A stretch of DNA of 64,000 bases from positions 86,294 through 150,293 of the forward strand of contig CAZDOY010000002.1 of NCBI GenBank assembly GCA_964507185.1, read 5' to 3'. Positions within the stretch are counted from its first letter, which is position 1. Every line of letters starts with the position of its first letter. This document shows, piece after piece, positions 1 through 8,904 of this stretch. The position numbers and the translations under genes were made by a program. Below the pieces are notes generated by a model that searched no databases, was not told the origin of the DNA, and worked only from the letters and a program-made list of their open reading frames with translations. This DNA comes from CAVRTJ01 sp964507185. GTDB lineage: Bacteria; Acidobacteriota; UBA4820; DSQY01.

Positions 1-1
1 G

Positions 2-748
2 AGGGCAAGGGCTTCGGGCTTTTGCCTGTACAACGATATCGCCGTTGCCGTCCGCCACCTGACGGAGGCCGGTCTCTGGGTCGCCTACCTCGATATCGAC
101 GTCCATCACGGCGACGGCGTCCAGCAGATTTTCTACGAGGACGAGCACGTCCTCACTCTGAGCCTCCACGAATCCGGAAGGTACCTCTTTCCGGGCACGG
201 GGGAGACAAGGGAATTGGGAAACGGCATGGGCAGAGGGCTCAAAATGAACCTTCCTCTCGAGCCGTTCACGGACGGAGAAAGTTATCTCGAGGTCTTCGA
301 CAAGGTCGTGCCGAGGGCCCTGGACTGGTTCAAGCCCGATGTCCTGGTCGTACAGGCAGGCGCGGACGCGCACTACGAAGATCCCCTCGCCGACCTCATG
401 CTGACCACCCACACTTACGAAAAGCTCTACAGGCGGATCATGGAACTGGCTGACCGTTTCGCGGGAGGCAGGCTCCTGGTCACTCTGGGAGGAGGCTACT
501 CGCTGATCAGCGCACCGCGAGTGTGGGCCATTCTCTGTCACGTCTTCCTGGGCCTCCCGGATATCCCCCGTGAGCTTCCCGCTGCATGGCTCGATCGCTG
601 GGCGGACAAGCTGGGTGAGGATTCCCTGAGAACGCTCCACGATGCCAGCGCCGCATTCGAGCCAGTTCCCGCCAGTCTGCAGGCCGCCCAGCGGAACCGG
701 CACCTAGCCGACAGGTTCCTGGACGTCATGAGTCCCTTCTGGTTCTGA
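2..748 (+). CDS. Histone deacetylase / AcuC family protein (5' end outside window)
   Basis: The open frame enters from the left edge, so the N-terminus is missing; about 248 residues remain. The visible part carries the arginase/deacetylase-fold signature: SGFCLYNDIAVAV, then LDIDVHHGDGVQ, whose Asp and His residues are the zinc/active-site segment of class I/II HDAC-like enzymes, then SLHESGRYLFPGTG, and a late LGGGYS loop. Bacterial members include AcuC, which removes acetyl groups from the active-site-proximal lysine of acetyl-CoA synthetase, and acetylpolyamine amidohydrolases. An acyl-CoA synthetase starts 52 bases downstream on the same strand and a GNAT fusion protein follows, so an AcuC-like role is the favoured inference. 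Substrate cannot be read from sequence. The internal ATG at 215 is not the start, because the family motifs lie upstream of it. Confidence 0.88.
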   Translation, partial: RARASGFCLYNDIAVAVRHLTEAGLWVAYLDIDVHHGDGVQQIFYEDEHVLTLSLHESGRYLFPGTGETRELGNGMGRGLKMNLPLEPFTDGESYLEVFDKVVPRALDWFKPDVLVVQAGADAHYEDPLADLMLTTHTYEKLYRRIMELADRFAGGRLLVTLGGGYSLISAPRVWAILCHVFLGLPDIPRELPAAWLDRWADKLGEDSLRTLHDASAAFEPVPASLQAAQRNRHLADRFLDVMSPFWF

Positions 749-800
749 GCGGAATTGCGCCGTTCCGCACTTGTTTCTTCTATGAAAGGAAGGTGGTGAC

Positions 801-2711
801 ATGCAGATCGTGAATCCCGTCGTCAACAGGTGGATCAGGCGCGCAAACGAGGACGTGGAGGCATTCTGGGCGGACGCTGCTGAGGAAGTGCCCTGGTTCA
901 GGAAGTGGGACCGGGTCCTGGACTGGCAGCCGCCGACCTTCCGGTGGTTCTTAGGCGCACGGACGAATCTCGCTCACAACGCCCTGGATCACCACGTCGC
1001 CGAGGGACGGGGGGGCCACGCCGCGCTCATCTACATCAACGAACGGGGAGACCGGCGCATCTTCACCTACGCGCAGGTTCTTCACGAGGTTAAAAGGACC
1101 GCTGCGGCCCTCAGGGCGCTCGGGATAAGTAAAGGCGATACGCTCACGATCTACATGCCCAACTGTCCGGAGGCCATTTTCGCCATGCTGGCGACGGTTC
1201 GCATCGGCGCCATTCACTGCGTCGTCTTTGCCGGATTTGCGGCAAACGCGCTCTGCGAAAGGGTCGAAGCAAGCGGATCCAGGCTGATACTCACGACTGA
1301 CGTCGTCTACCGAAAAGGGCAGGCCATTCCGCTGAAGGGGATCGTGGACGAGGCCGCGTCCAAGCTCGGCAAGGCCGTGGAAAAAATCGTGGTCCTGAAC
1401 CGAACCGGAGACCAAGTGCCCATGAACGCCGGAAGGGACATCACCTGGCAGGATTTCCTCGCCGGCGGTCAGGGCGGCGACTCCTCGTACGAATCCATGG
1501 AGTCCAACGACCCCGCCTATATCCTCGCCACCTCCGGCACCACGGCCCGGCCGAAGCTGGTCGTCCATACGCACGGGGACTACGCGGTCGGCATCGTTAC
1601 GTCGGGTAAGTGGTGCTTCGGTCTCAACAAGAACGACGTCTGGTGGTCCACTTCGGACATCGGCTGGGTGGTCGGACACAGCTACATCGTCTATGCGCCC
1701 CTTCTCGTCGGGTGCACGAGCATCGTGTACGAAGGCGCACTCGACTACCCGAAACCGGACGTTATCTGGAAGATCGTGGAAGAGTTCGGCGTCACGGGCA
1801 TTTTTACCGCCCCAACAGGCGTCAGACTGCTTATGAGATACGGTGTGGAGCTTGCGACCAGGCACGATTTCTCATCGCTGCAAAGGGTCTTCTGCGCGGG
1901 GGAAACGCTTAACGGCCCGGCATGGGAGTGGCTTCAGAAGCGCGTCTTCGACGACCGCATACCCGTTATCGACCACTACTGGCAGACCGAAACCGGCGGG
2001 CCCGTTCTGGGCAACCCTTACGGCTTGGGCATGCTTCCCATAAAGGCAGGCTCGGCGTCCATTCCCCTGCCGGGCAAGGACGTGGCGGTCATGACGCTCG
2101 ACGGTAAAGTGTGCAAGCCTAACGAAAAGGGCATCCTGGTCATCCGGAAACCCTTTCCAGGCCTGACGGCCCGTCTCTGGAAGGAACCTGAGCGCTACGG
2201 CCGTGACTACTGGGATCGGATCAAGGGCGTCTATTTCACCGGGGATTCGGCCCACATCGACGAGGACGGTTACGTGTGGGTCGCAGGCCGTGCGGACGAG
2301 GTCATGAACATCGCGGGCCACCGGGTCGGAACGATAGAAGTGGAATCGGCGTTCCTCAAGCACGACGCGGTTGCCGAAGTGGGGGTCACGGGCCGTCCCG
2401 ACGAACTGAGAGCCGAGGTCATTTCGGCCTTCGTGGTTCTGAAAGGCGGGCACGAACCGACCGAGGAACTGCGTTCGGAGCTTATCAAGACCGTCAGAGC
2501 AGAACTCGGCGCTATCGCCGTCATAGGCGAAATCAATTTTGTGGCCATGCTGCCCAAGACGCGAAGCGGCAAGATCATGAGGCGCGTCCTCAAGGCTGTC
2601 GTCCTCAACCAGGCGCCGGGAGACATTTCGACCATCGAGGAGGAAGGCTCCGTGGAAGACGTCCGCAAGGCCTGGGAAGACATGCGGCAGTCGATAGAAA
2701 GAAAACAGTAG
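801..2711 (+). CDS. Acetyl/propionyl-CoA synthetase-like AMP-forming ligase
   Basis: A 636-residue ANL-superfamily enzyme that activates a short-chain carboxylate with ATP and CoA. The phosphate-binding loop at about residue 244 reads TSGTTARPKL, where the usual Gly-Lys is Ala-Arg. YWQTETGG at about residue 393 keeps the Trp that closes the acetate pocket in true acetyl-CoA synthetases, which favours acetate or propionate. The C-terminal domain has GRADEVMNIAGHRVGT and PKTRSGKIMRR, whose lysine (about residue 591) is the catalytic residue reversibly acetylated in Acs proteins. The start is supported by AAAGGAAGG just upstream. It is flanked by an HDAC-like gene and followed by an MBL hydrolase and a GNAT fusion protein, which suggests control by acetylation. 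The exact acyl substrate is uncertain. Confidence 0.92.
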   Translation: MQIVNPVVNRWIRRANEDVEAFWADAAEEVPWFRKWDRVLDWQPPTFRWFLGARTNLAHNALDHHVAEGRGGHAALIYINERGDRRIFTYAQVLHEVKRTAAALRALGISKGDTLTIYMPNCPEAIFAMLATVRIGAIHCVVFAGFAANALCERVEASGSRLILTTDVVYRKGQAIPLKGIVDEAASKLGKAVEKIVVLNRTGDQVPMNAGRDITWQDFLAGGQGGDSSYESMESNDPAYILATSGTTARPKLVVHTHGDYAVGIVTSGKWCFGLNKNDVWWSTSDIGWVVGHSYIVYAPLLVGCTSIVYEGALDYPKPDVIWKIVEEFGVTGIFTAPTGVRLLMRYGVELATRHDFSSLQRVFCAGETLNGPAWEWLQKRVFDDRIPVIDHYWQTETGGPVLGNPYGLGMLPIKAGSASIPLPGKDVAVMTLDGKVCKPNEKGILVIRKPFPGLTARLWKEPERYGRDYWDRIKGVYFTGDSAHIDEDGYVWVAGRADEVMNIAGHRVGTIEVESAFLKHDAVAEVGVTGRPDELRAEVISAFVVLKGGHEPTEELRSELIKTVRAELGAIAVIGEINFVAMLPKTRSGKIMRRVLKAVVLNQAPGDISTIEEEGSVEDVRKAWEDMRQSIERKQ

Positions 2712-2790
2712 CTTCCCGGGGCCGGGCGGTGTCGACCGTCTGAACTTCACGCCTCAGGAAGGAGTCCTCCCGCTGAACAGGAGATACCAC

Positions 2791-3723
2791 ATGACAGGCA
2801 CTACAGACGCCCGGAACAGAGTGCGGGTCCTGGACCTTCACTTCAAAGCGCCGGGCACCATCGCGAGTTTTCTATTACCGACTTCCGGTGGACCCATACT
2901 CATCGAGACCGGGCCGGAATCCACCTACGATTCCCTCGTTCGCGGTCTCAAACGAGAAGGCCTGAACCCGGGCGACATCACCAGGGTCCTCGTGACCCAC
3001 ATCCACCTGGACCATTCGGGGGCGGCCTGGCGACTGGCGCGTGAAGGTGCGGAAATCTGCGTCCATCCGGTCGGCGCGCCCCACATGGCGGACCCGTCCA
3101 AGCTCATGGCCTCGGCGAAGAAAATTTACGGTGAGAAAATGGACGAACTCTGGGGCCGCGTCGAAGGCATTCCGGAGGGTCGCATTCACGTACTTCAGGA
3201 CAGGGAAGTTCTTCGATGCGGTGACATCGAGATCGAAGCCCTGTTTACGCCGGGTCACGCTACTCACCACGTCGCCTACAGGCTCGGCGACTCCGTATTC
3301 ACCGGAGACGTGGCGGGTGTCCGCCTGGAGGGAGGGCCCGTTATCCCGCCGTGCCCGCCTCCCGACATCAATATCGAGGACTGGCTCGCCTCCATCGAGA
3401 GGATACGGCGCGTGCAACCCCGCGTACTCTTCCTGACCCACTTCGGTCCCTATACGGACGCGGAAGGACATCTCGGCCGACTGGCCAGAAACCTCCAATT
3501 GTTCTCCGGGTGGATCCGCAATCGCCTGCGCGAGGATGCGGAAGATCTTTCCCTCGTGCGCCAGTTCGAAGCCTACACGCAGGGATTTCTGGACGGAAAC
3601 GGCCTGGCCGAGGGCAGGACCCGTGAATATGAAATAGCGAACCCGGCGTACATGAGCGTGGCCGGTCTCACCCGGTACTGGCGCAAGGTCCATCCCGAAT
3701 CTCTGGCGGGTGCTGCCGGTTGA
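2791..3723 (+). CDS. Metallo-beta-lactamase-fold hydrolase
   Basis: A 310-residue MBL-fold protein. The metal-binding signature THIHLDHSG lies near residue 70. Later metal ligands are in FTPGHATHH and FTGDVAG, and a terminal His is in LTHFGPYTD. The N-terminal part (FKAPGTIASFLLPTSGG, IETGP) is typical of stand-alone glyoxalase-II-like hydrolases rather than of true beta-lactamases. An AGGAGAT ribosome site precedes the ATG. It sits 79 bases after the acyl-CoA synthetase and 89 before the GNAT fusion on the same strand, so a thioesterase role on acyl-CoA is a reasonable guess. Many MBL proteins hydrolyse other thioesters or phosphodiesters, so this is only context. Confidence 0.85.
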   Translation: MTGTTDARNRVRVLDLHFKAPGTIASFLLPTSGGPILIETGPESTYDSLVRGLKREGLNPGDITRVLVTHIHLDHSGAAWRLAREGAEICVHPVGAPHMADPSKLMASAKKIYGEKMDELWGRVEGIPEGRIHVLQDREVLRCGDIEIEALFTPGHATHHVAYRLGDSVFTGDVAGVRLEGGPVIPPCPPPDINIEDWLASIERIRRVQPRVLFLTHFGPYTDAEGHLGRLARNLQLFSGWIRNRLREDAEDLSLVRQFEAYTQGFLDGNGLAEGRTREYEIANPAYMSVAGLTRYWRKVHPESLAGAAG

Positions 3724-3812
3724 AGAGTTGCCACATCGTGCCCCGGTACGCCCTTACGCTTCGTGCTTGAGAGTGGTATCCTTTTTCCATAGCGGGGAGG
3801 ACCGCTCAGCCA

Positions 3813-6254
3813 ATGTTTCATATTATCACCGAAAGCGAAGGCTACCGCGAGTACGCGCTCATGCGTGACGGGCAGGGAATTCTCCTGCGCATGGCAACGC
3901 CTGAGGACGTGCCCATCGTAGAAGGGCTCATGCGGAGGGCCTCCAGGCAGAGCCTCCAGATGCGCTTCATGGGAGGGGTGGCGCAAGTTCCCAGAAGCTT
4001 CGTGGAGAGCCTCTGCGATGTCAATCCCCGGGAGCGGGCCTGCCTCCTTGCAATCCTTGGTGAAGGGACGGACCAGCAGGTCGTGGGCGTCGGGAACTAC
4101 GTCGGGCTCGGGGTTCGCAACACCGCCGAAGTCGCCTTCCTGGTCGACGACTCCTTTCAAGGACGCGGCATCAGTACGCTCATTCTGGAGCGGTTGGCGG
4201 GCATCGCCGCCGGACAGAGTTTTGTAGGTTTCGAGGCAGAAGTTCTATTCGAGAACCAGGCGATGATCAATGTCTTCCGCAACTCCGGCTTCGAGACTCG
4301 GCAGGCCTTTGACGGCGGGAGCATTCACGTCGAGTTTCCGCTTGGAGGCGCCGCAGCGCTCAGAGAGCGGACCGAAGTCAGGGACAGGATCGCCGCCGCC
4401 AATTCCGTCACTCCCCTGCTCAAGCCGAAGTCAGTTGCCGTCGTGGGTGCGTCGCGCGATCCGGCGGCCGTCGGGAGCATGATTTTCAGGCATCTTCTGG
4501 TAAACAACTTCGCGGGAACCGTCTATCCGGTCAACAACCAGGCGGTTTCTGTAAATGGCGTGCGCGCCTACCCTTCGGTCGGAGAACTTCCGGAGGCCCC
4601 CGAACTCGTCGTAGTCGCCGTCCCCGCCGAGAAGGTTCTGAGCGTGGCCGAGACGTCGATCGAAGCCGGCGCAAAAGGCCTGGTGGTAGTGGCTTCGGGA
4701 TTTTCGGAAGCCGGTTCCGAGGGGACCGTACTGCAGGGGAAACTGCTGGATATCGTCCGGGCCCACGGCGCGCGGCTGGTCGGTCCCAACTGCCTGGGCA
4801 TAATGAACACGAATCCCGAGGTCAGATTGAACGCGAGCCTTGCATCCTCGCTCCCCCCGGTGGGCCGCGTCGGGTTCTTTTCGCACTCAGCCGCGCTGGG
4901 ATTGGTCATTCTGGATTACGCCGGAGAGCGTGGCCTCGGTTTTTCGACGTTTCTTTCGGCCGGGAACAGGGCTGACGTTTCCGGCAACGACCTTCTTCAG
5001 TACTGGGAAGAAGACCCGCAGACCGACATCGCTCTCCTCTACCTGGAGACATTCGGCAACCCGCGCCGCTTCGCGCGCATCGCCCGGCGCATCACCTGCA
5101 GGAAGCCTATACTCTGCGTGAAAAGTGCGCGGAGCCGAGCCGGCCAGAGTGCCGCCCTCGCCCACATCGGCGCGGCGAGGCAGAGCGACGTCGAAGTGGA
5201 TCTTCTCTTCAGACAGGCCGGCGTCATCAGGGCGAACACCCTCGAGGAGATGTTCGACATAGCCATCCTGGTTGCCAATCAGCCCCTGCCCGCCGGCAAC
5301 CGGGTCGCCATCATCAGCAATTCGGGCGGCGTCGTCACCATTTGCGCCGATACCTGCGAGGCGAACGGACTCGAGGTCGCCGCCTCCGGCGGGATCGATC
5401 TCGGTCCCATGGCCACGGCGGACGCCTATGAAAAGACAGTTCACGAAGTCATGGCCCGCGAAGACGTGGACGCGCTCATCGCTATTTTCGCCTGCGTGGG
5501 AGACTGCGACCCCGAGCCCGTCGGACGCGCCATCAGACGGGGGGCCATCCGGGCCGAGCGCGAAACCAAGACGTCCAAGCCCGTTCTCCTGTGCCTGATG
5601 GGGGCATCGGGCGCCGTGGAACTCGCGACACCCCGAAGTTCTGCAGTGGCGCGAGGGAGACGGGTCTTTCCTTCCTACCGTTTTCCCGAGGCGGCTGCCC
5701 TCGCCCTTTCTCGCGTCGTCCAGTATGCGGAATATCGACGCCGGCCGCTGGGTCGCGTGACCTGGTACGAAGACGCGGACGCCGCGACTGCCCGACGGGA
5801 GGTAACCGAGCTCCTGGCCGAAGGCGATCCCGGAAGCGACATTGTATCGGTAGAGGGTGAGGCCGCCCTCGGACTCCTCGCCCTCTTCGGCATCCGGAAC
5901 GCTCCGCCGCCCGAAGAGGTGGACCTCCCCTCGATCCGGATCGAGGTCGAATCGAATCCCCACTTTGGCCCGCTCGTGAAACTGACCCGGTCCGGCCGCG
6001 ACCCCGTCGTGAGAATTACCCCCCTGACCGACAACGACGTCGAAGAGATGGTACAGGCCATCGGGCTCACGCCGGACTGCGGCGTTGGGGAAGTGCTGGG
6101 ACGCATATCCATCATGATCGAGGAACTACCCTGGCTGTGCGGCATGCGGATCGAAGTTCACCCGAGCCGGAAGGACGAAGGGCCTTGCGCCCTTCTGCTG
6201 AGCCATGCCGTGCGGCTTGGCTTCTGCCCTCATAAATTCGGCGTGCAGCCTTAG
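3813..6254 (+). CDS. GNAT acetyltransferase fused to NDP-forming acyl-CoA synthetase-like domains (Pat-like)
   Basis: An 813-residue fusion. Residues about 25-175 form a GNAT domain with the acetyl-CoA loop VDDSFQGRGIS and a downstream NSGFETRQAF segment. From about residue 205 comes a CoA-binding Rossmann domain (SVAVVGASRDPAAVG), then two succinyl-CoA-ligase flavodoxin-like domains (LVGPNCLGIMNTNP; a conserved His in AALAHIGA). The C-terminal ATP-grasp region is short: SVEGEAALGLLALFGIRN is followed almost at once by the late-domain segment NPHFGPLVKL, so the part that normally carries the ATP-binding lysine looks absent. Family knowledge: Salmonella Pat has the same modules with the GNAT at the C-terminus and acetylates Acs; some other bacteria carry the GNAT first. 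Inference: a protein acetyltransferase regulating the neighbouring acyl-CoA synthetases, opposed by the HDAC-like gene. Confidence 0.85.
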   Translation: MFHIITESEGYREYALMRDGQGILLRMATPEDVPIVEGLMRRASRQSLQMRFMGGVAQVPRSFVESLCDVNPRERACLLAILGEGTDQQVVGVGNYVGLGVRNTAEVAFLVDDSFQGRGISTLILERLAGIAAGQSFVGFEAEVLFENQAMINVFRNSGFETRQAFDGGSIHVEFPLGGAAALRERTEVRDRIAAANSVTPLLKPKSVAVVGASRDPAAVGSMIFRHLLVNNFAGTVYPVNNQAVSVNGVRAYPSVGELPEAPELVVVAVPAEKVLSVAETSIEAGAKGLVVVASGFSEAGSEGTVLQGKLLDIVRAHGARLVGPNCLGIMNTNPEVRLNASLASSLPPVGRVGFFSHSAALGLVILDYAGERGLGFSTFLSAGNRADVSGNDLLQYWEEDPQTDIALLYLETFGNPRRFARIARRITCRKPILCVKSARSRAGQSAALAHIGAARQSDVEVDLLFRQAGVIRANTLEEMFDIAILVANQPLPAGNRVAIISNSGGVVTICADTCEANGLEVAASGGIDLGPMATADAYEKTVHEVMAREDVDALIAIFACVGDCDPEPVGRAIRRGAIRAERETKTSKPVLLCLMGASGAVELATPRSSAVARGRRVFPSYRFPEAAALALSRVVQYAEYRRRPLGRVTWYEDADAATARREVTELLAEGDPGSDIVSVEGEAALGLLALFGIRNAPPPEEVDLPSIRIEVESNPHFGPLVKLTRSGRDPVVRITPLTDNDVEEMVQAIGLTPDCGVGEVLGRISIMIEELPWLCGMRIEVHPSRKDEGPCALLLSHAVRLGFCPHKFGVQP

Positions 6255-6315
6255 CCCCTGACTCGGCATGGCGTCGCCCAATCTCGTCGGTCTGTCCCAC
6301 ACCTGGAGGTGCATT

Positions 6316-6828
6316 ATGGGAGCTTATGACAGCATGGACCGGGAGCAGCTGCTCAAGGCCCTGCAGATGTTTGCCAAGAACTGGCTGGCCCACGACGGAT
6401 GCTGGTTTCTTGCCGCCGAAGACCGGGACGGCATGGAAGCCGCCATCGAGCTCGACGCAGCCTCGTGGAAGCGTTTCGCGGCCGCCGAGGCCAGGCGTAT
6501 CATGGAGACCTTCGACATCCCCGCAGGGGGCGGCTTGGAATCCCTGGCTAAAGCCCTCGACCTGAGAATGTACGCGATGGTCAACGACCAGCACGCCGAG
6601 TGGTCCGATGACGGGGCCCGCCTGCGGTTCGTCATGGATACCTGCAGGGTCCAGGCGACGCGGCGCCGGAAAGGGCTTCCCGATTTCCCCTGCAAATCCG
6701 TGGGCATCGTCGAGTTCACAACCTTTGCGAAGACCGTCGACCCCCGCATTCGAACCGCCTGTATCGAGTGTCCGCCGGAAGCCTCCGAAGACAGGTACTG
6801 CACCTGGGAGTTTTACCTGGAAGAATGA
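6316..6828 (+). CDS. DUF6125-like small cysteine-containing protein
   Basis: A 170-residue soluble protein. It resembles, from memory, the DUF6125 family of anaerobe proteins; the segments FAKNWLAHDGCWF, GLPDFPCKSVGIVE and ACIECPPE look like its conserved blocks. No function is established that I know of. The start at 6316 is chosen over an in-frame ATG at 6268 because GGAGGTG lies immediately upstream. Three cysteines near the C-terminus (PCKS, ACIEC) could bind a metal, but no known motif is complete. It lies between the Pat-like gene and the second AMP-forming synthetase, all on one strand, so co-transcription is likely. Confidence 0.72.
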   Translation: MGAYDSMDREQLLKALQMFAKNWLAHDGCWFLAAEDRDGMEAAIELDAASWKRFAAAEARRIMETFDIPAGGGLESLAKALDLRMYAMVNDQHAEWSDDGARLRFVMDTCRVQATRRRKGLPDFPCKSVGIVEFTTFAKTVDPRIRTACIECPPEASEDRYCTWEFYLEE

Positions 6829-6889
6829 CCGTCCCTTCGAGCCGTCCATTGACCGTCCCGGAACCCCAGAGACAGCACGGAGGTGAGAG

Positions 6890-8903
6890 ATGAGCGAAGA
6901 GAGAATTCATCGAGCCGAGGACGAGACAGGGACGTTCCCGCAGGACGACGCCGGCAACGGCGCCATCTACGAGGGCAAGCCTCTCATCCCCCCCCACGGA
7001 CCACCTCACGGCCCAGGCGCCCATGAGCCTCTTCGACGCGGGCTGCTACCTGGAGGAGGCGCGAAAAGATCCTCGGGCCTACTGGGCGGAAATCGCGGGA
7101 GAACTCGAGTGGTTCTCCACGTGGGACAAGACCATGAAGGGCGGATTCCCTGATTTCCGTTTCTTCGTAGGCGGCTTGTCCAACGTGGCGTACAACTGCA
7201 TCGACCGCCACGTTCGTACGCGCCCGAACCAGGTCGCCTTCTTCTGGGAGCGGGAGGACGGCGCACGGGAAACGTGGACATACCGGAGGCTGTACGACAC
7301 CGTGGGCAGATTCTCGAATGCGCTCCGGGGCCTGGGCGTCAGCCGGGGCGACCGCGTGGCCATCTACATGTCGAACATCCCTGAGGCCTTTGTTGCCTGC
7401 CACGCATGCTACCGGATCGGGGCCATTTACTCGGTCATCTTTGCAGGCTTTTCATCGCAGGCCGTGCACGAGCGACTCGCCGATTCCCAGCCCAAGGTCG
7501 TCGTGGCGGCCAATGCCAGCACCCGCCGCGGCAAGATTGTGCCCCTGAAGGAGACCCTTGAAGAGGCTCTCAAAGGCGTCGACTCGGTGGAGCACGTGGT
7601 CGTCGTGCCCCGCATGCCGGTGGAGGTCGAGATGAAAGAGGGACGCGACCTCTCCTATCCCGACCTGGTTGCGGGCGAACCCGTGGAGTCGCCTGTCGAG
7701 CCCATGGAGGCCAACGACCCGGGCTTCATCATCTATACGTCCGGCACATCGGCCAAGCCCAAGGGCCTGATCCACGCCGGCGTAGGTTTTCTGGTGGGCG
7801 TTTACGCCGACGTAAAGTGGTCCATGAACGTCCAGCCCACCGACGTCCTGTGGTGCACGGCGGACGTGGGCTGGCTCACGTTTCCTATCTGGTGCCTCGT
7901 GGGCGGGCTCGCCAACGGCGCGACCATGGTGGCCTACGAAGGCTCGATGGACTTTCCTGAGCCTGGAAGGTTCTACGACGTCATGGAGCGGTACGGCGTC
8001 ACGAAGATCTTCACCGCCCCGACCGTCCTCCGGATGCTCCGCCGTGCCGGTGACGAAAGCGTCAAGAAACGTGACCTCTCGAGGCTGAGCCTCGTATCCC
8101 TGGTCGGCGAGCCTCTGGATCCCGAGACGTGGTACTGGACGCGCGACGTTCTCGGCGGAGGCCGGATCTTCGTCAACAATACGTATGGACAGACCGAGAC
8201 GGGAACCGGATGGACATCGAGCATGGTCGGCATGACGCCGACCAAACCCGGATCCTGCGGCCACGCGCTACCCGGGTATACGGCCGAAGTCGTCGACGAA
8301 TCCGGCTCACCGGTCCCCGCCGGCCAGCTTGGCTATCTCACCATAGCCGAACCCTTTCCCTGTCTGGCACGGACCGTGTGGCGGGACCCCCAGCGGTACG
8401 TCGATGCCTATTTCTCCCGTTATCCCGGCCGCTACATGTCCAACGACGCCGCGATCATCGACCCGGAAGGACAGATATGGGTGACGGGGCGGGTGGATGA
8501 TGTGATCAACGTGGCCGCGCACCGTATCGGGACAATGGAGATAGAGGCGGCGTTAATAGGGCACCCAGCCGTGAGCGAGGCCGCCGTCGTGGGCGTCCCC
8601 GATCCGGTCAAAGGTGAGGTGCCCCTCGCGTTCGTGATCCTCCGCACGGGCCAGCAGGCCGGGGCGGACTTTGAAAAAGAGCTGAGCGATTCGATCGTCA
8701 AGGACCTCGGAAGCTACGCCAGGCCCGTGCGCGTACTTCTGACCCCCACTCTGCCCCGGACGCGCAGCGGCAAGATCATGCGCAGGCTTCTCAGGGACCT
8801 TGCGCGGGATGGAAAGGTCAAGGGCGACGTCAGCGCGCTCGAGAATCCGGACGCAGTGGACAAAGTACGGGACGAAATCGGGAAGGCTCTTCCGCGTTCG
8901 TAG
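6890..8903 (+). CDS. AMP-forming acyl-CoA synthetase, N-terminus frameshifted in a C8 run
   Basis: The main open frame (7023-8903, 626 residues) has YTSGTSAKPKG, the YGQTETG segment, GRVDDVINVAAHRIGT and PRTRSGKIMRR. At the Trp position that narrows the acetate pocket of Acs there is Gly, so a larger acyl group than acetate is likely. The ATG at 7023 has no good ribosome site. A strong one (GGAGGTGAGA) precedes ATG 6890, whose frame reads EGKPLIPP and then loses similarity, while the 7023 frame extended upstream reads TDHLTAQAP, typical of the family's N-terminus. The frames meet at eight C residues (6988-6995); nine would join them. This is either a sequencing or assembly error or a real inactivating shift. 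The full product would be about 670 residues, usual for the family. Confidence 0.87.
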
Positions 8904-8904
8904 T

